Positions 1-12,479 of a stretch of DNA of 64,000 nucleotides are shown here, piece after piece; the stretch's first letter is position 1, and every line of letters starts with the position of its first letter. This DNA comes from Holacanthus passer. Its lineage: Eukaryota > Chordata > Actinopteri > Pomacanthidae. The notes beneath the pieces were generated by a model. That model saw only the letters and a list, made by a program, of their open reading frames with translations, had not been told where the DNA came from and made no database searches. The translations under genes and the position numbers were made by a program. The DNA lies in NCBI GenBank assembly GCA_025331565.1, contig JAFREQ010000151.1, positions 186,001 through 250,000 of the forward strand, written 5' to 3'.

Positions 1-2285
1 TACTCAACGAAGTTTAATGGACATACAGAGATATAAGAAAAGAAAAATAGAAAAACAAAGTAAGTGAAATGTGACCCTGGCTGGTAGACTAATGCAACAT
101 GATAAAAAGAAAAGTAATAAGTAAGTTAATAATCTTCTGGGGTTGAGCTGAGGAAGAGAGGCCAACTTTAAATATTGTGTTTACACACTGCAACTGACAA
201 ATCCAACTCATTCTGACTTTAAAGAGCAAATGCAAGGATCTAAAAAAAGTGTAACACAAAAAATGAAAAAGCTCAGTTCTGTGTGACGTGCAGTGGCCTT
301 GGGCTGTATTCGCTGCAGATTTTAAACGACAGGTGTAAGTCCAGCCTCTGGCAAGGCTCCGCGCTTCAAACACATTGAAGCTAATACCTCCTGACTTTTT
401 AAATCACTCCATATTTGAATAAATACTCTTTATCCAAGTCCGCAGCTTTTTCACTGTAGGCACCCCTGATTAGCTGTCTCAGACCTCCTGGTCGTCAGCC
501 CTCTTGTATGGGTGAGGCTGGAGGATCACATCCCCTGCCCGAGTATGTTGACTTTGATTAATGACCGAGAGGGAGGTTAAAATAGTGATTACACACCAGC
601 TGGCACGCCTCCATTTTTAACATCAGACACTCTTCACCCGTGTCTGGGGGGAAATTTATCCCTCGTACTGTTTTAATCTGTAAAGAGGAGAAAGGAGAGA
701 AAGAGGATTGAGAAAGACAGAAGAAGAAATGAATCCCAGCCAATGTTATCTGAGAAATGTTATGTTTGCCAAAGACACCATAAAAGCCTTTTCTCTCGTA
801 ACATTAAATGTGGAAAAATACAAACAAATATTGAAGCTAAGCAGCCAAACAGGGTTATATTAGAACAAAATAAGAGATCTTACTATAAGAATAGGACTAA
901 ATAGCTCTACTCTGCAATTCAATGCTATTTCTTAATTTGGCATTACAAGTCATGAGTCAACAGCTGATGACGTTTTGAACATTGAGCTTTAGCCTCAGTA
1001 TTTTAGTGTTATATCATGTATCTACATTTGGTACTACATTTGGGCCCTTTGCATTATTCTTTTAAAATGCTTTTCAAAACATGAAAAAAGTCAGTTGTCA
1101 TTTCAGCTGGCAAAACTGATGTTTTATGGATAGAAATGGGAAACTTACATCTGTCTATCTTTGTCTGACATATTACTTATTACTACAAATTTTGAGAGGT
1201 AAATTTTAAACTGCATATGTGTCGGGCGAGAATACACACCTTTACAGACGCGTAGTGGAAACCATTTAGCCCTTCACAGATCATGTGTACATCCCCCAAC
1301 CCCCTTTGGAGATTGTCAGGAAAATAGTTGAAAGAAAATCATTTTCCTGAGGTACTTGTTCCAGATAGATTGAAAGGGGTTTTTTTTGTTCTGTATTGTG
1401 TTGACAATGGGTCTTCCTGCTTGCTCAGTGATCCATCTCGGTGTGGTCATTTTGGATTTGGTCATGTCATCCTCCTCTCTGGCAGTCCTTTCTATGTCTC
1501 TGTTCCTCAAAATTCTAGTACTAGAGGCAAAAAAAAAGCCTCAGATATCTTTTATGTAGGTAGGACTGTGTGCTATAGACAAAAGATTGAAATCATAATA
1601 TTTTTCAGTATTATGATGTGGTGGTGTTTGACACTTTCATTTTAGTAAAACTCAAACACACAATATTTTTATCTGGTTATCAACAGTTTATTTTTACTGT
1701 GTACAATTTTCATTTTTGACCTTTTCCTTTCCATTTTTCCCCCTGAAGCTTTTAATTGCATCTCGCCCCATTTCAAGTGGTTGAAAGCTTTGGAAAAGGC
1801 TAACATGTTATGATATGTATGTCAAGCAAGTTTATTATTGCCTCAATTAGTGGTTTCATGATTACTACATCAGACAAAACCATGTTAACTATAAGGGTAT
1901 TTATAGTTTAGGTCAATATCCATGACTCTTTACTTCTTACTGTTGAGTTGAGCTGAATGGCACATAATTGGCAATTCACATTGTTGACTCTGACATGCTG
2001 AAGAAAGACACTGTCCTCACAAAAATAACATTGGAGCATTGACCATTTGCTCAAATTTGCCATAAATGACCTATGGCTACCTGTGGACCTGTTGGACATG
2101 AACAGGTTTTTTTTTCCTGCCAAGGCCATCTTGTTGTGGCCATGCCAATAATGGCTCTAAGGAGCAAAAGTGCAAGGAGAGTGACATTGTTATAGCACTG
2201 CAAAATGTCTTAATGAGAAGGTCAGGGTGGATGGACATGTGACTCTGACACAGCAGACCACTTTTTGCATCCTGTCTCAGTCATT
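1..2285. other. Non-coding stretch, no recognised feature
   Basis: AT-rich unique-looking sequence. The open frames here are short and overlap on both strands, as expected by chance. No splice-bounded ORF, repeat unit or RNA gene was recognised. Confidence 0.6.
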
Positions 2286-2288
2286 GTC

Positions 2289-2356
2289 AGATTTTTAGCC
2301 ATGTTAGCTGCACCATTTTTGCCATGGCAACATTGGTCGGTCGGTCGGTTGGTTGA
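2289..2356 (+). repeat. Fragment of a teleost dimeric repeat (GGTC-linked end)
   Basis: The stretch reads 'ttttagccatgttagctg', then a short GGTC/GGTT tandem run at about 2335-2356. In many teleost genomes this arrangement precedes the motif that continues 'tatctcaacaactattgg', the body of which is present at 14193 and 18175-18550. The fragment is short and its assignment rests on recognition of the arrangement. Orientation is the same as the 14.2-kb copy. Confidence 0.5.
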
Positions 2357-2359
2357 TTC

Positions 2360-5300
2360 ACTGCCGTCGCCACAAATTGGCGTGATGTGTTTACTTCTTG
2401 TTTTACTCTTATGAATAACAATAGCACAAGTAGAAAAGAGTCAATGAATGACTCAGTGACTCGAATGTCAACCATCTGTCAAACTAAGATTTCTAACAAT
2501 AGCCACTGTACTAGTCATACCAGACTAAGTGAGGCTGTAGCAGTACAACCTCTGAGTGTGTTGACTTGAGCAAGCGTGGGTTTTATTGCTTATGCATTGA
2601 TGTTGTTATGTGTAGGAGGAAAATCTTCTTTTAAAACTTAAATAGTCTGACTTTAAGCAGGACATTTAACCTGAAGCTCCTTTTCTGAGCTGCCAATTTT
2701 TCCAAAGCTGGAATAAGGTATTCAATAAAAATGAACAAGTAAAATATGTGTAGTTTAAACTCGATCAAAATAAGAAATCCATAAACAATGTTGATTTACA
2801 GAGGTGACAGAGAGCAGAGCCTGCCCCGATGGATGAATTCAAATCATGTCCGTCCACTGACTGCACCTCTTTCTCCGTCAGTGATTTACACATGCGCGAC
2901 ATGTAAGCTGAGGAGGAGCAGGAGCTGGGAACAACAGCATAACAGGAGCTTGACAGACAATCCCTCCCTCCTCCTCTGCACCCATCCCGTCCGCCTCCGC
3001 CCCCCCTCTGGTCATCCTCAGAGGAGTTGTTCCCTGCCCAGTGGCATGTGGATGTGTATAATGGAGATGGATGGTGGCTGGCTCTGCCACACTGTGGAAC
3101 AGACGGACTCCTCCCTAAACGCCTGTCTGCCAGCCTCCATCAGTCTCCCTCCGACAGCCCCCCCCCGGAATAGAGCCCAGGCTCGATATTGGCCTGCTCA
3201 GGTGTGTGTTGGTGTGTGTATGTGCTCTTTTAAAAGACTTTAAAAACATGTTATTAACATATTTTGCGTTGAGAAGCTGACTGGTTGAACATGACAGCTC
3301 CCTTTTGTGAGCATTGTCAAGAGTTTACAGGCTGTGTTTGACTGGACATTTTTCAGCTTTTTTAGTGCTGACTTCTTGTAAAAAAAAAATAAAAATCAAG
3401 CAACAAAATCAACATGCACAACAACGAGTAATGCCAGAGCATCCCAGGGGTGAAACTCTGCAGCAAGCTCCCAAAGAGTCTATTTTGCAAAGAGATATCC
3501 CACAATCCTCTGGGAGCTTGTATAGCTATTGTTGTTGTGCTCCTCCCACACGTTGCTTCTTCTTCTTCTTCAACTACTTTCCTGAGCCTATAGCTCTGTT
3601 GAGACCGTGTGTGTAGATGTGTACATACAATGAAGTGTGTGTCTACAAAGGCTGTATTATCTCCTAGTTCCTTATGCATTTGTGCCTTTGTGTTCTCCCT
3701 GTCTGGTTGGGTTCATACCAGATGCTCTGAAGTTCAGTCACTATGCGGTCCAAGCACTGACACTCAGTCTTGTTTAATTAAGCTGCTGGATCAATAAACT
3801 CTTTGATTCCTCTCCGTTTTTTCCTGCCTGGAATGCCATCTGTTCGCCGTGACTCAAGCAAGACCAGTACAACCTTTCTTGGATCCTCTGAAATAGCCAT
3901 TAAAAATCCATTAGGAAAGCACAGGAAGAGATGGGAGGGCAGTTTTTAAGCTTGGTGGGTAAGATAGCATGACTGCAAATGTAATGGTTTTTGGTGATTT
4001 TAACAAAAGTGATGAAAAGACAGAATTGTCATTAACTTTTATTAATGTAAAAATGACAGAAACCACTTAATAGAAATGTTTGTCACACATAAAACCTAAA
4101 ATACTTTCTTATATTAATTATCGTTCCTGCATTTTTCTTCAATGAACCAGTGACATAAGATTAAAGGATGGTGACACTGACATAAATGAGACTTGGAAGT
4201 GGTGGTAGAGATCACTGCTATTCCAGGTACTTGCTGCATGTGCTTTAGCTGCTAACTGACTGGCTAATTAGTCAACATTAGCTGAGAACCAGAGGAACAC
4301 CTGTTAAACATTAAGAAAACCAATTTCCAACTCATTTGAAAATCAAGCATGTTTATGCATTTTATTCTGAAAAAAAAAAGAAATTTAGACCATTGTGAAG
4401 TACAAGAGCAAGCAACCCTCATTTAGCTGGACAACAGATGGTGAACTAATGCTGTCACATAATCACATAAACACTTCCTGAACACTGCCTTTTCCTATAT
4501 AATGTTATTTTATTAGTTACTGAAATTTAAGGGAAGTCAACGGCCTTTTCAGAAGTCAGACAGACAGTGATTGAGAGGAAGTAAGAGGTCCAGCTCTGAT
4601 GAAGGAAACTCTCTGAAGTCAGTCTCCATTGTCTTATATGAGTCTTATATGTTTTCGTTTGGCCAAAGACAAGCAGTTCTACATATAGTGAGCATTGTAA
4701 CTAAAGGTTATAAGGTCATAAGGTTATAAGGATTCAGTATTCCTGCACATTCTAAACAAGCTCTCAATCAATGCTGAAAACACTTTCTTTACTTATCTCT
4801 GTTGCCTCCTCCTGCATGTTTATCACATAGTTGAATCAGCAAGCATGAAAATAAAGTAGGTTGAGGGCAAGTTTGAGCAGGAAAAAGTCGGTTATATCCC
4901 CTGGAATACACTGGACAGAACAGGCTGATGATATTGAGTTTTGTTCATATTTTAATAAAAGAAAACAGTGTAAGAATATAATGAATAATCTGTAAACACT
5001 CACTGCATCCCCGCCTGCGAAGATGTCTAATTTAAAAGAGCAATGGGACACCGAGGGAATAATATGCTCTTGGTCAATGTTTTCTGTCTTTCATCTGCCT
5101 GGACAAAGAGAGCACTGTTCATAAAACACTCTTCTGTCTACCTGAGGTCAGAAAAGATTAAAAAAAACGAGAGCTCTAAGTAAAAGAAGGCCTCAAATAG
5201 AGAGAAAGTGAGAAGGGAGAAAGAAAGAAGCATCACTGACTTATTAGACTGGTGGTCTCAGCGCTGGAGCGAGACACAGGCCAATAAAAATGCCGTCTCT

Positions 5301-5820
5301 TCTCTGGGATTATCCCGGCGTTGATGGAACTGACAGGCTGCCTCTCGCTCTGGGATTTCCCATTTGGGAGCAAAGACAACTGGTTTCTGTGGCTATATTC
5401 AACCGTCCTGGCTCATCACTCTCGGATACTCTATACACAAATAGGCCCTGCAGGTTCGCTGGCGGACGAGCAGCAGCTCCTTAAACACAGGGCTGGTGGA
5501 AAGCAACAGAAGGAACTGTGACAGTAATACAAACATTACAGCCAAATCCTGTCAGCAAGTTTAGTCAAGAGAGTAGACTAAATTGCTTTGTTTGTGGCTG
5601 TGTCTGTTTCTGGTGAAATGTCGGCTTTTGTGGAGATCAACAACTATCCAAATATTTGGCTTCTATGCTGAGAGACTGTTTTTTTTGTACTTTTTAGGGT
5701 TGTTAATTATAGGAAATGGGCTGTGTTGAGCAAGTTGTTTGAAAAATTTAATCATTCATTACACATTGACACATCACTTTATTTGCCTAATTACACATCC
5801 AGCAGACACGGTGGGCTATA
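2360..5820. other. Non-coding stretch with a GC-rich island
   Basis: Mostly unique AT-rich DNA. A GC-richer island at about 2815-3205 contains pyrimidine-rich runs, including a C8 tract near 3161. It is open on both strands: 151 codons on plus at 2788-3243 and 70 on minus. No protein family is recognisable and the run is low-complexity, so I do not call a gene. At 4706-4731 an approximately 9-bp unit (ggttataag) recurs imperfectly three times. Confidence 0.5.
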
Positions 5821-5824
5821 AATG

Positions 5825-5920
5825 TTCTTTTGGAGTCGTGTAGATCTGCTTTGGTCTCCACGTAGAAAAAAAAAATCTGCTCCACTATTTTCACCGGCTA
5901 GTTGCTAAGTCTTTTCCTGT
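5825..5920 (+). repeat. Possible teleost interspersed-repeat fragment
   Basis: The wording around 'tctgctccac' and 'caccggctagttgctaa' resembles an abundant teleost repeat containing a 'tagttgctaa' block. The match is short and from recognition only. It could equally be unique sequence. Confidence 0.25.
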
Positions 5921-5924
5921 TGGG

Positions 5925-8900
5925 ATGGTAATGTACTAAATCACGAGGAGAGTAATAAAATTAAACAGGAAACAATGACTGAATGACATGAACAAAGAAA
6001 AAACGAACCTATGAGCAGGACAGAATATGACAGTAGCATATACTTGTGAAGGGGGGCAGTGATTGTGTCAGGCCTGTGTTAACATAATTTTTGTTGGTGG
6101 CTGCTACTGAGGAAAAGATCAGTCTTCTGATTCTGTCATTCTGCTGCATCCATTGCGTGAATTACTCTGTTTGCTTGCTGTGTGTTTGTGTAGCTGCCCT
6201 TTTTATTTCATGTTCCACCACAGCATAAGAGCGGATCATCCTCTCAGTCGGAGAATGAATACATTTTCCAGTCTGTGAATGCATTTTAACCTATTCTGGG
6301 GCTAATGCAGTAAAGCCTGTTAATGCAAACATTGCTCAGCAATTTTGCCTCACGAATTTAACTCACTTGCACAACTGGAGCATATCGGCTGCCAGAGGCC
6401 ATGCAGGGACTTCACCAACCATGGTATTTTAAGTTGTACCTCTCTATCACAGGGTCTCTGGATTGTATTGGAGTTCACACAGTGATCTCAATGTCAAAGC
6501 TCTTGTAGAAAATTGGTTTCACACAGTAATGGCCCTTAACTGGTGTTTTCTGTATCATCCATCAAGAGCTCCGAACCCGTCCTCATAATGCGTCATTATT
6601 TCTGCAGGGCAGTGCTTTTCATCCTTGTTACAAATATGTAGTTTCCATGTTTTGGATTAATGTACTTTTTCAGGTTTTTAAGAAACAACATTTTGTATAT
6701 CCACTGATGTCAATAACAGACAGTAGCAGTTTCATAGAGTACAGTAGGTCCTTGTTGAACTTGTCTGACCTGCCTGAACTAGCCAGACCAGATACAGAGA
6801 GTCAACCATCCTGAAAGGAAAATGTATTCTGTGGTAAAAACAGCTGCATCTCTTACAGTCCTGTTAAGCTGTGTGGTTAGTTTGTCCTTGGCTGGGAGGG
6901 AGAACAGCTTTATAAAATATTATGGATTTAGTTAGCACTTTAGAGTGACCTCCGCAATCCTGGTGCAGGTTTTTACTCTAAGTGTCACTTTTTGTCTCTA
7001 TTAGTTTGTGTAGACAGAATATATGCAAAAACCTAGAAGAAAGAAAAAGACAGAAAATAAATTTTAAGAACATGAAAACGAACAAGCAAACAAAAGCAAA
7101 AAAATAATGTGTGTACGTGCATGTCTGTCAGCGAGGGGTTAATTAGCTCATGCACAGTGTACTCTTGTGTATCACAGGTAAAACATGCTTCATAGTTAGT
7201 GTTTGAATACATGCATAGAACATGCACCTGAGTGGAATAAATGATGTGTAAACTGCCTTCTGCTCCAACCACATTGCTGAATATTACAGAGCTTTGACAG
7301 CCATTGATTCTTCTACAAGTTGGCATGTTTCTAACATTTTGAGCTGCTTCTTGCAAACACCAATCATGAATAACAAGAACCTCACCGTGACCTACTGTAA
7401 AGCTACTGGTTACTTCAGCCAGCAAATCTTCTTTTGTTTCTTGTGGCTTATACAGCTGATTTCATTGTATTTGTTACAAATGGCAAAAATTCAAAAGTCT
7501 CTTAATTAAACCTCTCTCTGCTCTCCAAAATCCTTTCAAATCACACGTATTAAAATGTATAATGTACACCCACATATCTACTCGATCACACTTTATTATC
7601 ACACCTCCACACAGATTTGATTGTTGAATTGTAGTTCCCCTGAATAAATTGGTTACCTTTAAACATTCTTCATCATCGCTTTTGTCACTCTTGCTGTTTA
7701 CACCTGCGAGACAAAAGACTTCTTTGTATTCTTTGTCTTACCTCATTGTGTGAATAAGTGCTGCTCGCAGATTTATTTTTATAAAGCATGCTTACACTTG
7801 TTAAGGGATCTCTCGTGACGCTGACAGCTGTTAATTTGAGCAGGAATGAGGAATCTTATTAGGCGCACCAGGGGTGCAATACACAAGTTTAAATTGTTGA
7901 GAAACACAATTTAGGATAGTATGTAGAGCTGAACATAAAACAACAGGCAGAGATAGGACAGCAAGGACAAAAATAGACACAGCTGGTTTGGTTTGGTTTT
8001 TATTCTGTCAAAACAATATGTACATAACACATCACAAAATATACACTGTAAGGTGACATATTGACAGAATAGGGTCATGTACATGTGGAAAATAGCATGA
8101 AATTGCATCAACCTAACATTATAAAAAAACATTTGAAGGTTATGATAAAAATACTAAAGGTTAATTAAAGGAGAAAGAGAAGCTGCAGATAAAAAAATAT
8201 GTTAAAGTTAATTTTTATTTATGTTTTTGGTTAAGTTATAAAAGCGTAAAGAAGCAAGATGATGACTAAAGGGTTGCACAGGTGTCCTTGGATTAAAAAA
8301 GAAAACCCTGAGTTTCTCTGAAGCCTGTGACTTGGGCAGCTTCCAGGTATTAACATGTTTGACTGTACACCGCTGCATAATGATTCATGCAAAGAACAAG
8401 CTGCAATGAAAACATCCAGTAGGAGGGAGAGACAGAGAGACCAGGCATGACAAACGGGACTTGTAAGTAAGTAGGGGAGATTACACTGGTTGCTAAACTC
8501 TCCATGGGGAAAATGTTAAGCAGATCCAATGGATGAAGTAATTCAATTTGAGCCCCTGAATAATAGCATCATTTGCCATGGAATTAGCATCCGCCACTAT
8601 CAATCAGCACGGTGAAAGACTAACACAAGCTGCGCCCACCAAGGACACAGGCTTTCTGTGAAATTCAGCTCATTTATCAGGTTAACTTGACTGTAGTCAC
8701 CAGTCACAGCAGCGACGCCGTGCATGTATTTATGCTGATTTTTAATAATGAATGCATTTTCTAGGTCATGTGCATTGGTACCTTTTCCCTGTTTCCCATA
8801 TGTTGTAAACCTATGAACTAATTAATAATTTTATTTTTAAATAAATATTTGTGGGTATTTTTACTATGCTATGAATCCTGCAGTAAACAACACCTTGGAC

Positions 8901-9155
8901 TGAAAATTAATTAGTAAATATATTAATTTATTACTATCACCCAGGTGATAATACAATAAGCATATTTCCCAAAATGTCAGAATATTCCTTTAAATATTCT
9001 TGTACAGCATAAATATTTCCTGATGCACGCCTGGCCAACAGTGACAGCCAACAATGTCAACATCTGTCACACTAGCAGTGTTGGGGGGTTTATTATTTTC
9101 CTGAATATTATTAATGATATTACAATAGCTTCAATACAGTCATGCCTCAAAGTAC
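5925..9155. other. Non-coding stretch, no recognised feature
   Basis: No convincing gene or repeat was seen. The 130-codon minus-strand frame at 7033-7425 has no recognisable domain and is overlapped by an open plus frame. A 5-bp palindrome with a 3-bp loop (gcacc agg ggtgc) lies at about 7865-7877. Confidence 0.55.
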
Positions 9156-9159
9156 CTAC

Positions 9160-9182
9160 AGAGAGAGAGAGAGAGAGAGAGA
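9160..9182. repeat. (GA)n microsatellite
   Basis: About eleven uninterrupted GA dinucleotides are seen directly, followed by a purine-rich tail. It is a simple sequence repeat, likely length-polymorphic. Confidence 0.95.
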
Positions 9183-9189
9183 AAAGGGG

Positions 9190-11050
9190 AAATTAAAGTT
9201 GATCATTTGACAAAAAAAATAGAACTTTAGTGGGAAAAAAAACAAGCTAAACAATCTTCCCGACATTTTGATACAGGAACTGTAAGTGGCCAATCTTAAA
9301 TCCAGTAATATGTAATAAGTTACTTCTTGTCACTCTGCAAAAGATGTATGTTTAGTGTTTCTGTGGGGTCTCCATCACATGTCGAGTGACTTCTGAGGGT
9401 TTGATGTTGCAGAGGTGAACTCTTGAGGTGGTTTCTGCTAAATTGAAAATTCCTCTCTCAGCCCAACAAATTGGCACCCTTTCAGTGGTGAAAATTTAAC
9501 AAATTAGATGGTGCTGGCTGCGTTCAAAAAGCAAGAGACATATTCCTTTGTAAAGAATTTATTTCATTGTGGAGAATGCAGAGTTGACAGACGTCTCAAC
9601 GCAGGGCCGTTATTAGTGTCACTTTCTCACAGAACGTACTGCTGAGCATTGAAAGGCTCTGTTTTCTCTGCCCGCTTTTGAATTAAATCAAATCTAAAAG
9701 CCAGCAAGGAACATGCTCTCTGATTTTTGAACGCAGACCACACTGTGTAATTTTTTTCTTCTTCTTTTTTTTTGTGCCACGTTTTGCTCTACATACTAAT
9801 TCCCAGAATAAATGACTATGTAAACTGGACCAATTTGCTGCCCAATTGGTTACAAAACCTTGTGTCTGAGAAATGCTCAGTGTTGGAGGAAGGCTGGCAA
9901 TTTGTTAGATTTGTGACACCTCACAGCACTGCGTAGGTTGCACAACTTTCCAGGTTAGTAAATGCAGATGAAAGTGGAAAGGAAGGATCTGTCAGTGGGC
10001 TCTAGTTATGCCGCGACTCACCTTGGCTTTCTTGGATCGAATATTGTTTGTCTTGGAGTGTCGCAATATGCTTTTCTAAGGCTTAATTTTTTCTTTCATC
10101 TATTATCAGCAGCTTTTATAGCGACACAAATCAAAAAAATGCCCAGCTCGTCGGAAAAAAAATACTTTTATATTCTTTTCTCTTGTGCTGTCACAGGATG
10201 CTGTCATTTTCCGTGCAAGGGCATCCACTAAGGACTGAGTTTGTTGTCTTATTCTCCACAGAAAAGACAGTGTTGTGTAGAAGCTTGCTGTGAGATGACC
10301 GGGTCATCCTTATCACTGACCGAGGCTGGCAAAACGTCAAAACATCCCCCCAATCCGCTTAGGAGGAGGAGGATCAGCACTTGTAAAATGACTGGCACTG
10401 CCCTAAGCAAGGTTTTTTCAGGACTCAGCAAAAGGCGGCTTACCAAAAACAACTGATGTTCAGAGGAGTTAATCATCACCAGCGTAGGTTTGAGGATTTT
10501 GGGATTCGCTAACTTTTAATCATTTTCAGTAGGGTGCCACGAGAAAAGGTCTAGTTACCGTATTTTCTGCTGCAAGTCGACATTTGGAGCTAATTCGAGG
10601 ATGGCTGGATGCTGTGCAGCCCGGTGGGGAGTCCACAGGCTTCTTGAGGGATCTAAAGGTGACCCCTACTTGACTGGCAGTTTGTGTTGAAAGAAAAATG
10701 CTTACAAAGGCCCTCGTGGCTAGACAGAACTCCTCCAACACTGTCTAAATGCCTGTCACAGTTTGCTAGGGGTAAAATAGTGAATCTGAGCTGCTCGCTT
10801 TTTGTTCCACCTGCCAATCAGAAATCATCCTGGCTGACAATTCTTCAGCCTTTGTCATGGCAAGAATCAGATCATCCATGAACAGGGGCAAGGCTAAAAG
10901 AAAAAGTGCAGCCTTCGGGTGAAACTGCTGCCAACTTATTCTTGGAGAGCGATCTGACAATGAGCCACATCCAGAGAGCAGCTATTTTTTGCAGCAGACG
11001 AGTAGAGACAGTGGAAGCTTTCAGCTCTTCTATCTGTATTTGTGGTTACA
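9190..11050. other. Non-coding stretch, GC-richer from about 10.2 kb
   Basis: Up to 10.2 kb the DNA looks unique and AT-rich. From about 10.24 kb composition shifts to higher GC and short open frames appear on both strands. One plus frame, from 10578 through 11729, has fewer stops than expected but no recognisable protein. A minus-strand frame at 10766-10960 contains F-M-D-D, which superficially resembles a reverse-transcriptase motif but has no supporting flanks. Confidence 0.4.
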
Positions 11051-11051
11051 G

Positions 11052-11126
11052 AGATTGGACAATTTGCTGTCACAAGTCAACAAATCAAATTTTGTAGCTG
11101 AAACAGTTCTGTCAAATGCATCAAAG
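11052..11126 (+). other. Weak candidate exon (75 bp)
   Basis: A segment of exactly 25 open codons lies between an AG, preceded by a moderately pyrimidine-rich tract ('cttctatctgtatttgtggttacag'), and a good GTGAGG donor. It starts RLDNLLSQVN and ends in NASK, is phase 0, and is in the same frame as the 153-codon ORF 140 bp downstream. There is no homology I recognise. Chance splice-like pairs are common at this scale. Confidence 0.15.
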
Positions 11127-11267
11127 GTGAGGCCTGTGGACAAAACTTCAGAACTCACCATTTATTTCATGTTTCCTTTTTCACCTTTCACCTGCTGAAG
11201 TACTTCATTTTAAAACGCCGACCATGAGCAACCCTGCCAAATGCATATTTGATCAGATCCTCAAGGG

Positions 11268-11729
11268 ATGATGTACAGAGGATGGAAACAAGCCCTCTTG
11301 CTCATCATATTAACTTTTCTTTCCGTCATCTTATATGAAGGACAAAAAAAAGGAGCAGTAACGGCGATGGAGCACATGTACATGCAGCTTGTTGATCTGT
11401 CAGAGCAACACGCTCAATACCTCATGCTGCACGGCGAGACCCAGCGAGGGCACAGAACTTTATTGCAACATTTATTGACAGCGAGGCAGCAAACTCCTAC
11501 ATCATTCACAGAGAGAAGCAAAACAAGGAAGACACTTGACAGGCTGTTTCAGCGTTGGTTGTCAGCAGAACTGGGCAAACTGGCTCCAAAGTGTCCAAAC
11601 TCTCCTGCAAATCAATTGCACTGTCCAACGCCGATAGTGGTTCACCAGAGTGCACATGTTTGCTCTGTGGCTAAAACACTGCAAGGGTTACAAGCTAAAT
11701 TTGATAAGCAAGAGTTTCTACCCTTCTGA
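11268..11729 (+). CDS. Unrecognised 153-codon ORF, doubtful gene
   Basis: An ATG-initiated frame of 153 codons lies in a GC-richer patch, with an in-frame stop just upstream at 11250. The predicted product has a short basic N-terminus (M-M-Y-R-G-W-K), then a hydrophobic stretch at roughly residues 8-23 (ALLLIILTFLSVIL) that could act as a signal-anchor. A polar, Gln/Leu/His-rich region at about residues 33-110 follows, then a C-terminal part with three cysteines. It matches no family I know. No TATA box, splice partner or poly(A) signal is clear nearby. At this length it is within what chance gives in 64 kb of vertebrate DNA. The same frame is unusually stop-poor back to about 10578, so a decayed gene or retrocopy is an alternative. 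Confidence 0.2.
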   Translation: MMYRGWKQALLLIILTFLSVILYEGQKKGAVTAMEHMYMQLVDLSEQHAQYLMLHGETQRGHRTLLQHLLTARQQTPTSFTERSKTRKTLDRLFQRWLSAELGKLAPKCPNSPANQLHCPTPIVVHQSAHVCSVAKTLQGLQAKFDKQEFLPF

Positions 11730-12470
11730 TACTTCAAGTGAGAGTATGTTACTTTTTGAAAGGAAAAATATCACAGTCTTCCTCTTACTATTGAAAACTT
11801 GATTTTGCTGCTACAGCATCGTCTGGTCTGACTCGTAGCTTAAAGGTAGGCCCAAAGACTGCTAAAGTTAGCAAACTTCTGCATTGTGTAACTGACATCA
11901 ATGAGCAAGTTTGCTGGCCTTTTGCCTCTTGTGTACTGCTGAAATGTCACAGATAAACAGGGAGATAGATTTAAAGCAAATGACCCAAGAGAATCTTGTG
12001 AAATGAAGGGAAATTCACACAGTGGCCACAAAAGTTACAGAATCTCTCTTAGAGGGGAACATCGGATAATCAATCTGATTTTTGGGCCAGTAAAACTTTG
12101 GCTGAAGTTGCCATTTATGTTAGACACATGATGAAGTTTAAAGGTGAAGTTGGGGTGAGATGTTGGTCATAATTAAAAACACAGTGGTGTTCTATGTGCA
12201 TGAGCTGGGACCAAAACCTGGGTCACAGAAGATGGACATAGATGGTTCCCTGGAGTGGGAATAATTTCAACTGGTTCATGAAGATCAAGTGAAGGCTTAC
12301 TCTTTTCTTTGAATTGCTTTTATGGTGTTTTGCAGCACCAACTATAGGAAAATGTGTTAATAATAAGCTAAAGTCAAGCAAGTCATACCTGAAACAAAAC
12401 TGTTAAAACACCTGACCACCTATTGCTCAAGTTAGATCCATTGAAGGGCCATCACTTCACCTTTTTCACC
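11730..12470. other. Non-coding stretch beside a LINE fragment
   Basis: No gene or repeat was recognised. The part nearest 12470 may be the continuation of the minus-strand LINE at 12480-13290 (post-YADD region), but its translation no longer shows recognisable blocks. Confidence 0.45.
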
Positions 12471-12479
12471 TCATATCCT

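Noticed and set aside
2788..3243. 151-codon plus-strand ORF
   Set aside because: Pro/Ser/Cys-rich translation of a pyrimidine-rich island, with the opposite strand also open. No recognisable family.
4193..4330. 'tagctgctaactgactggct' followed by 'aattagtcaac' as a repeat fragment
   Set aside because: Only vague resemblance to teleost repeats, with no ordered set of landmark blocks.
7865..7877. CTCF-like core 'caccaggggtgc'
   Set aside because: It differs from the CTCF consensus at several positions and is simply a short palindrome.
10766..10960. F-M-D-D motif on the minus strand, resembling a reverse-transcriptase active site
   Set aside because: No other RT block was found upstream or downstream in any minus frame, unlike the fragments at 12.5 and 42.7 kb.
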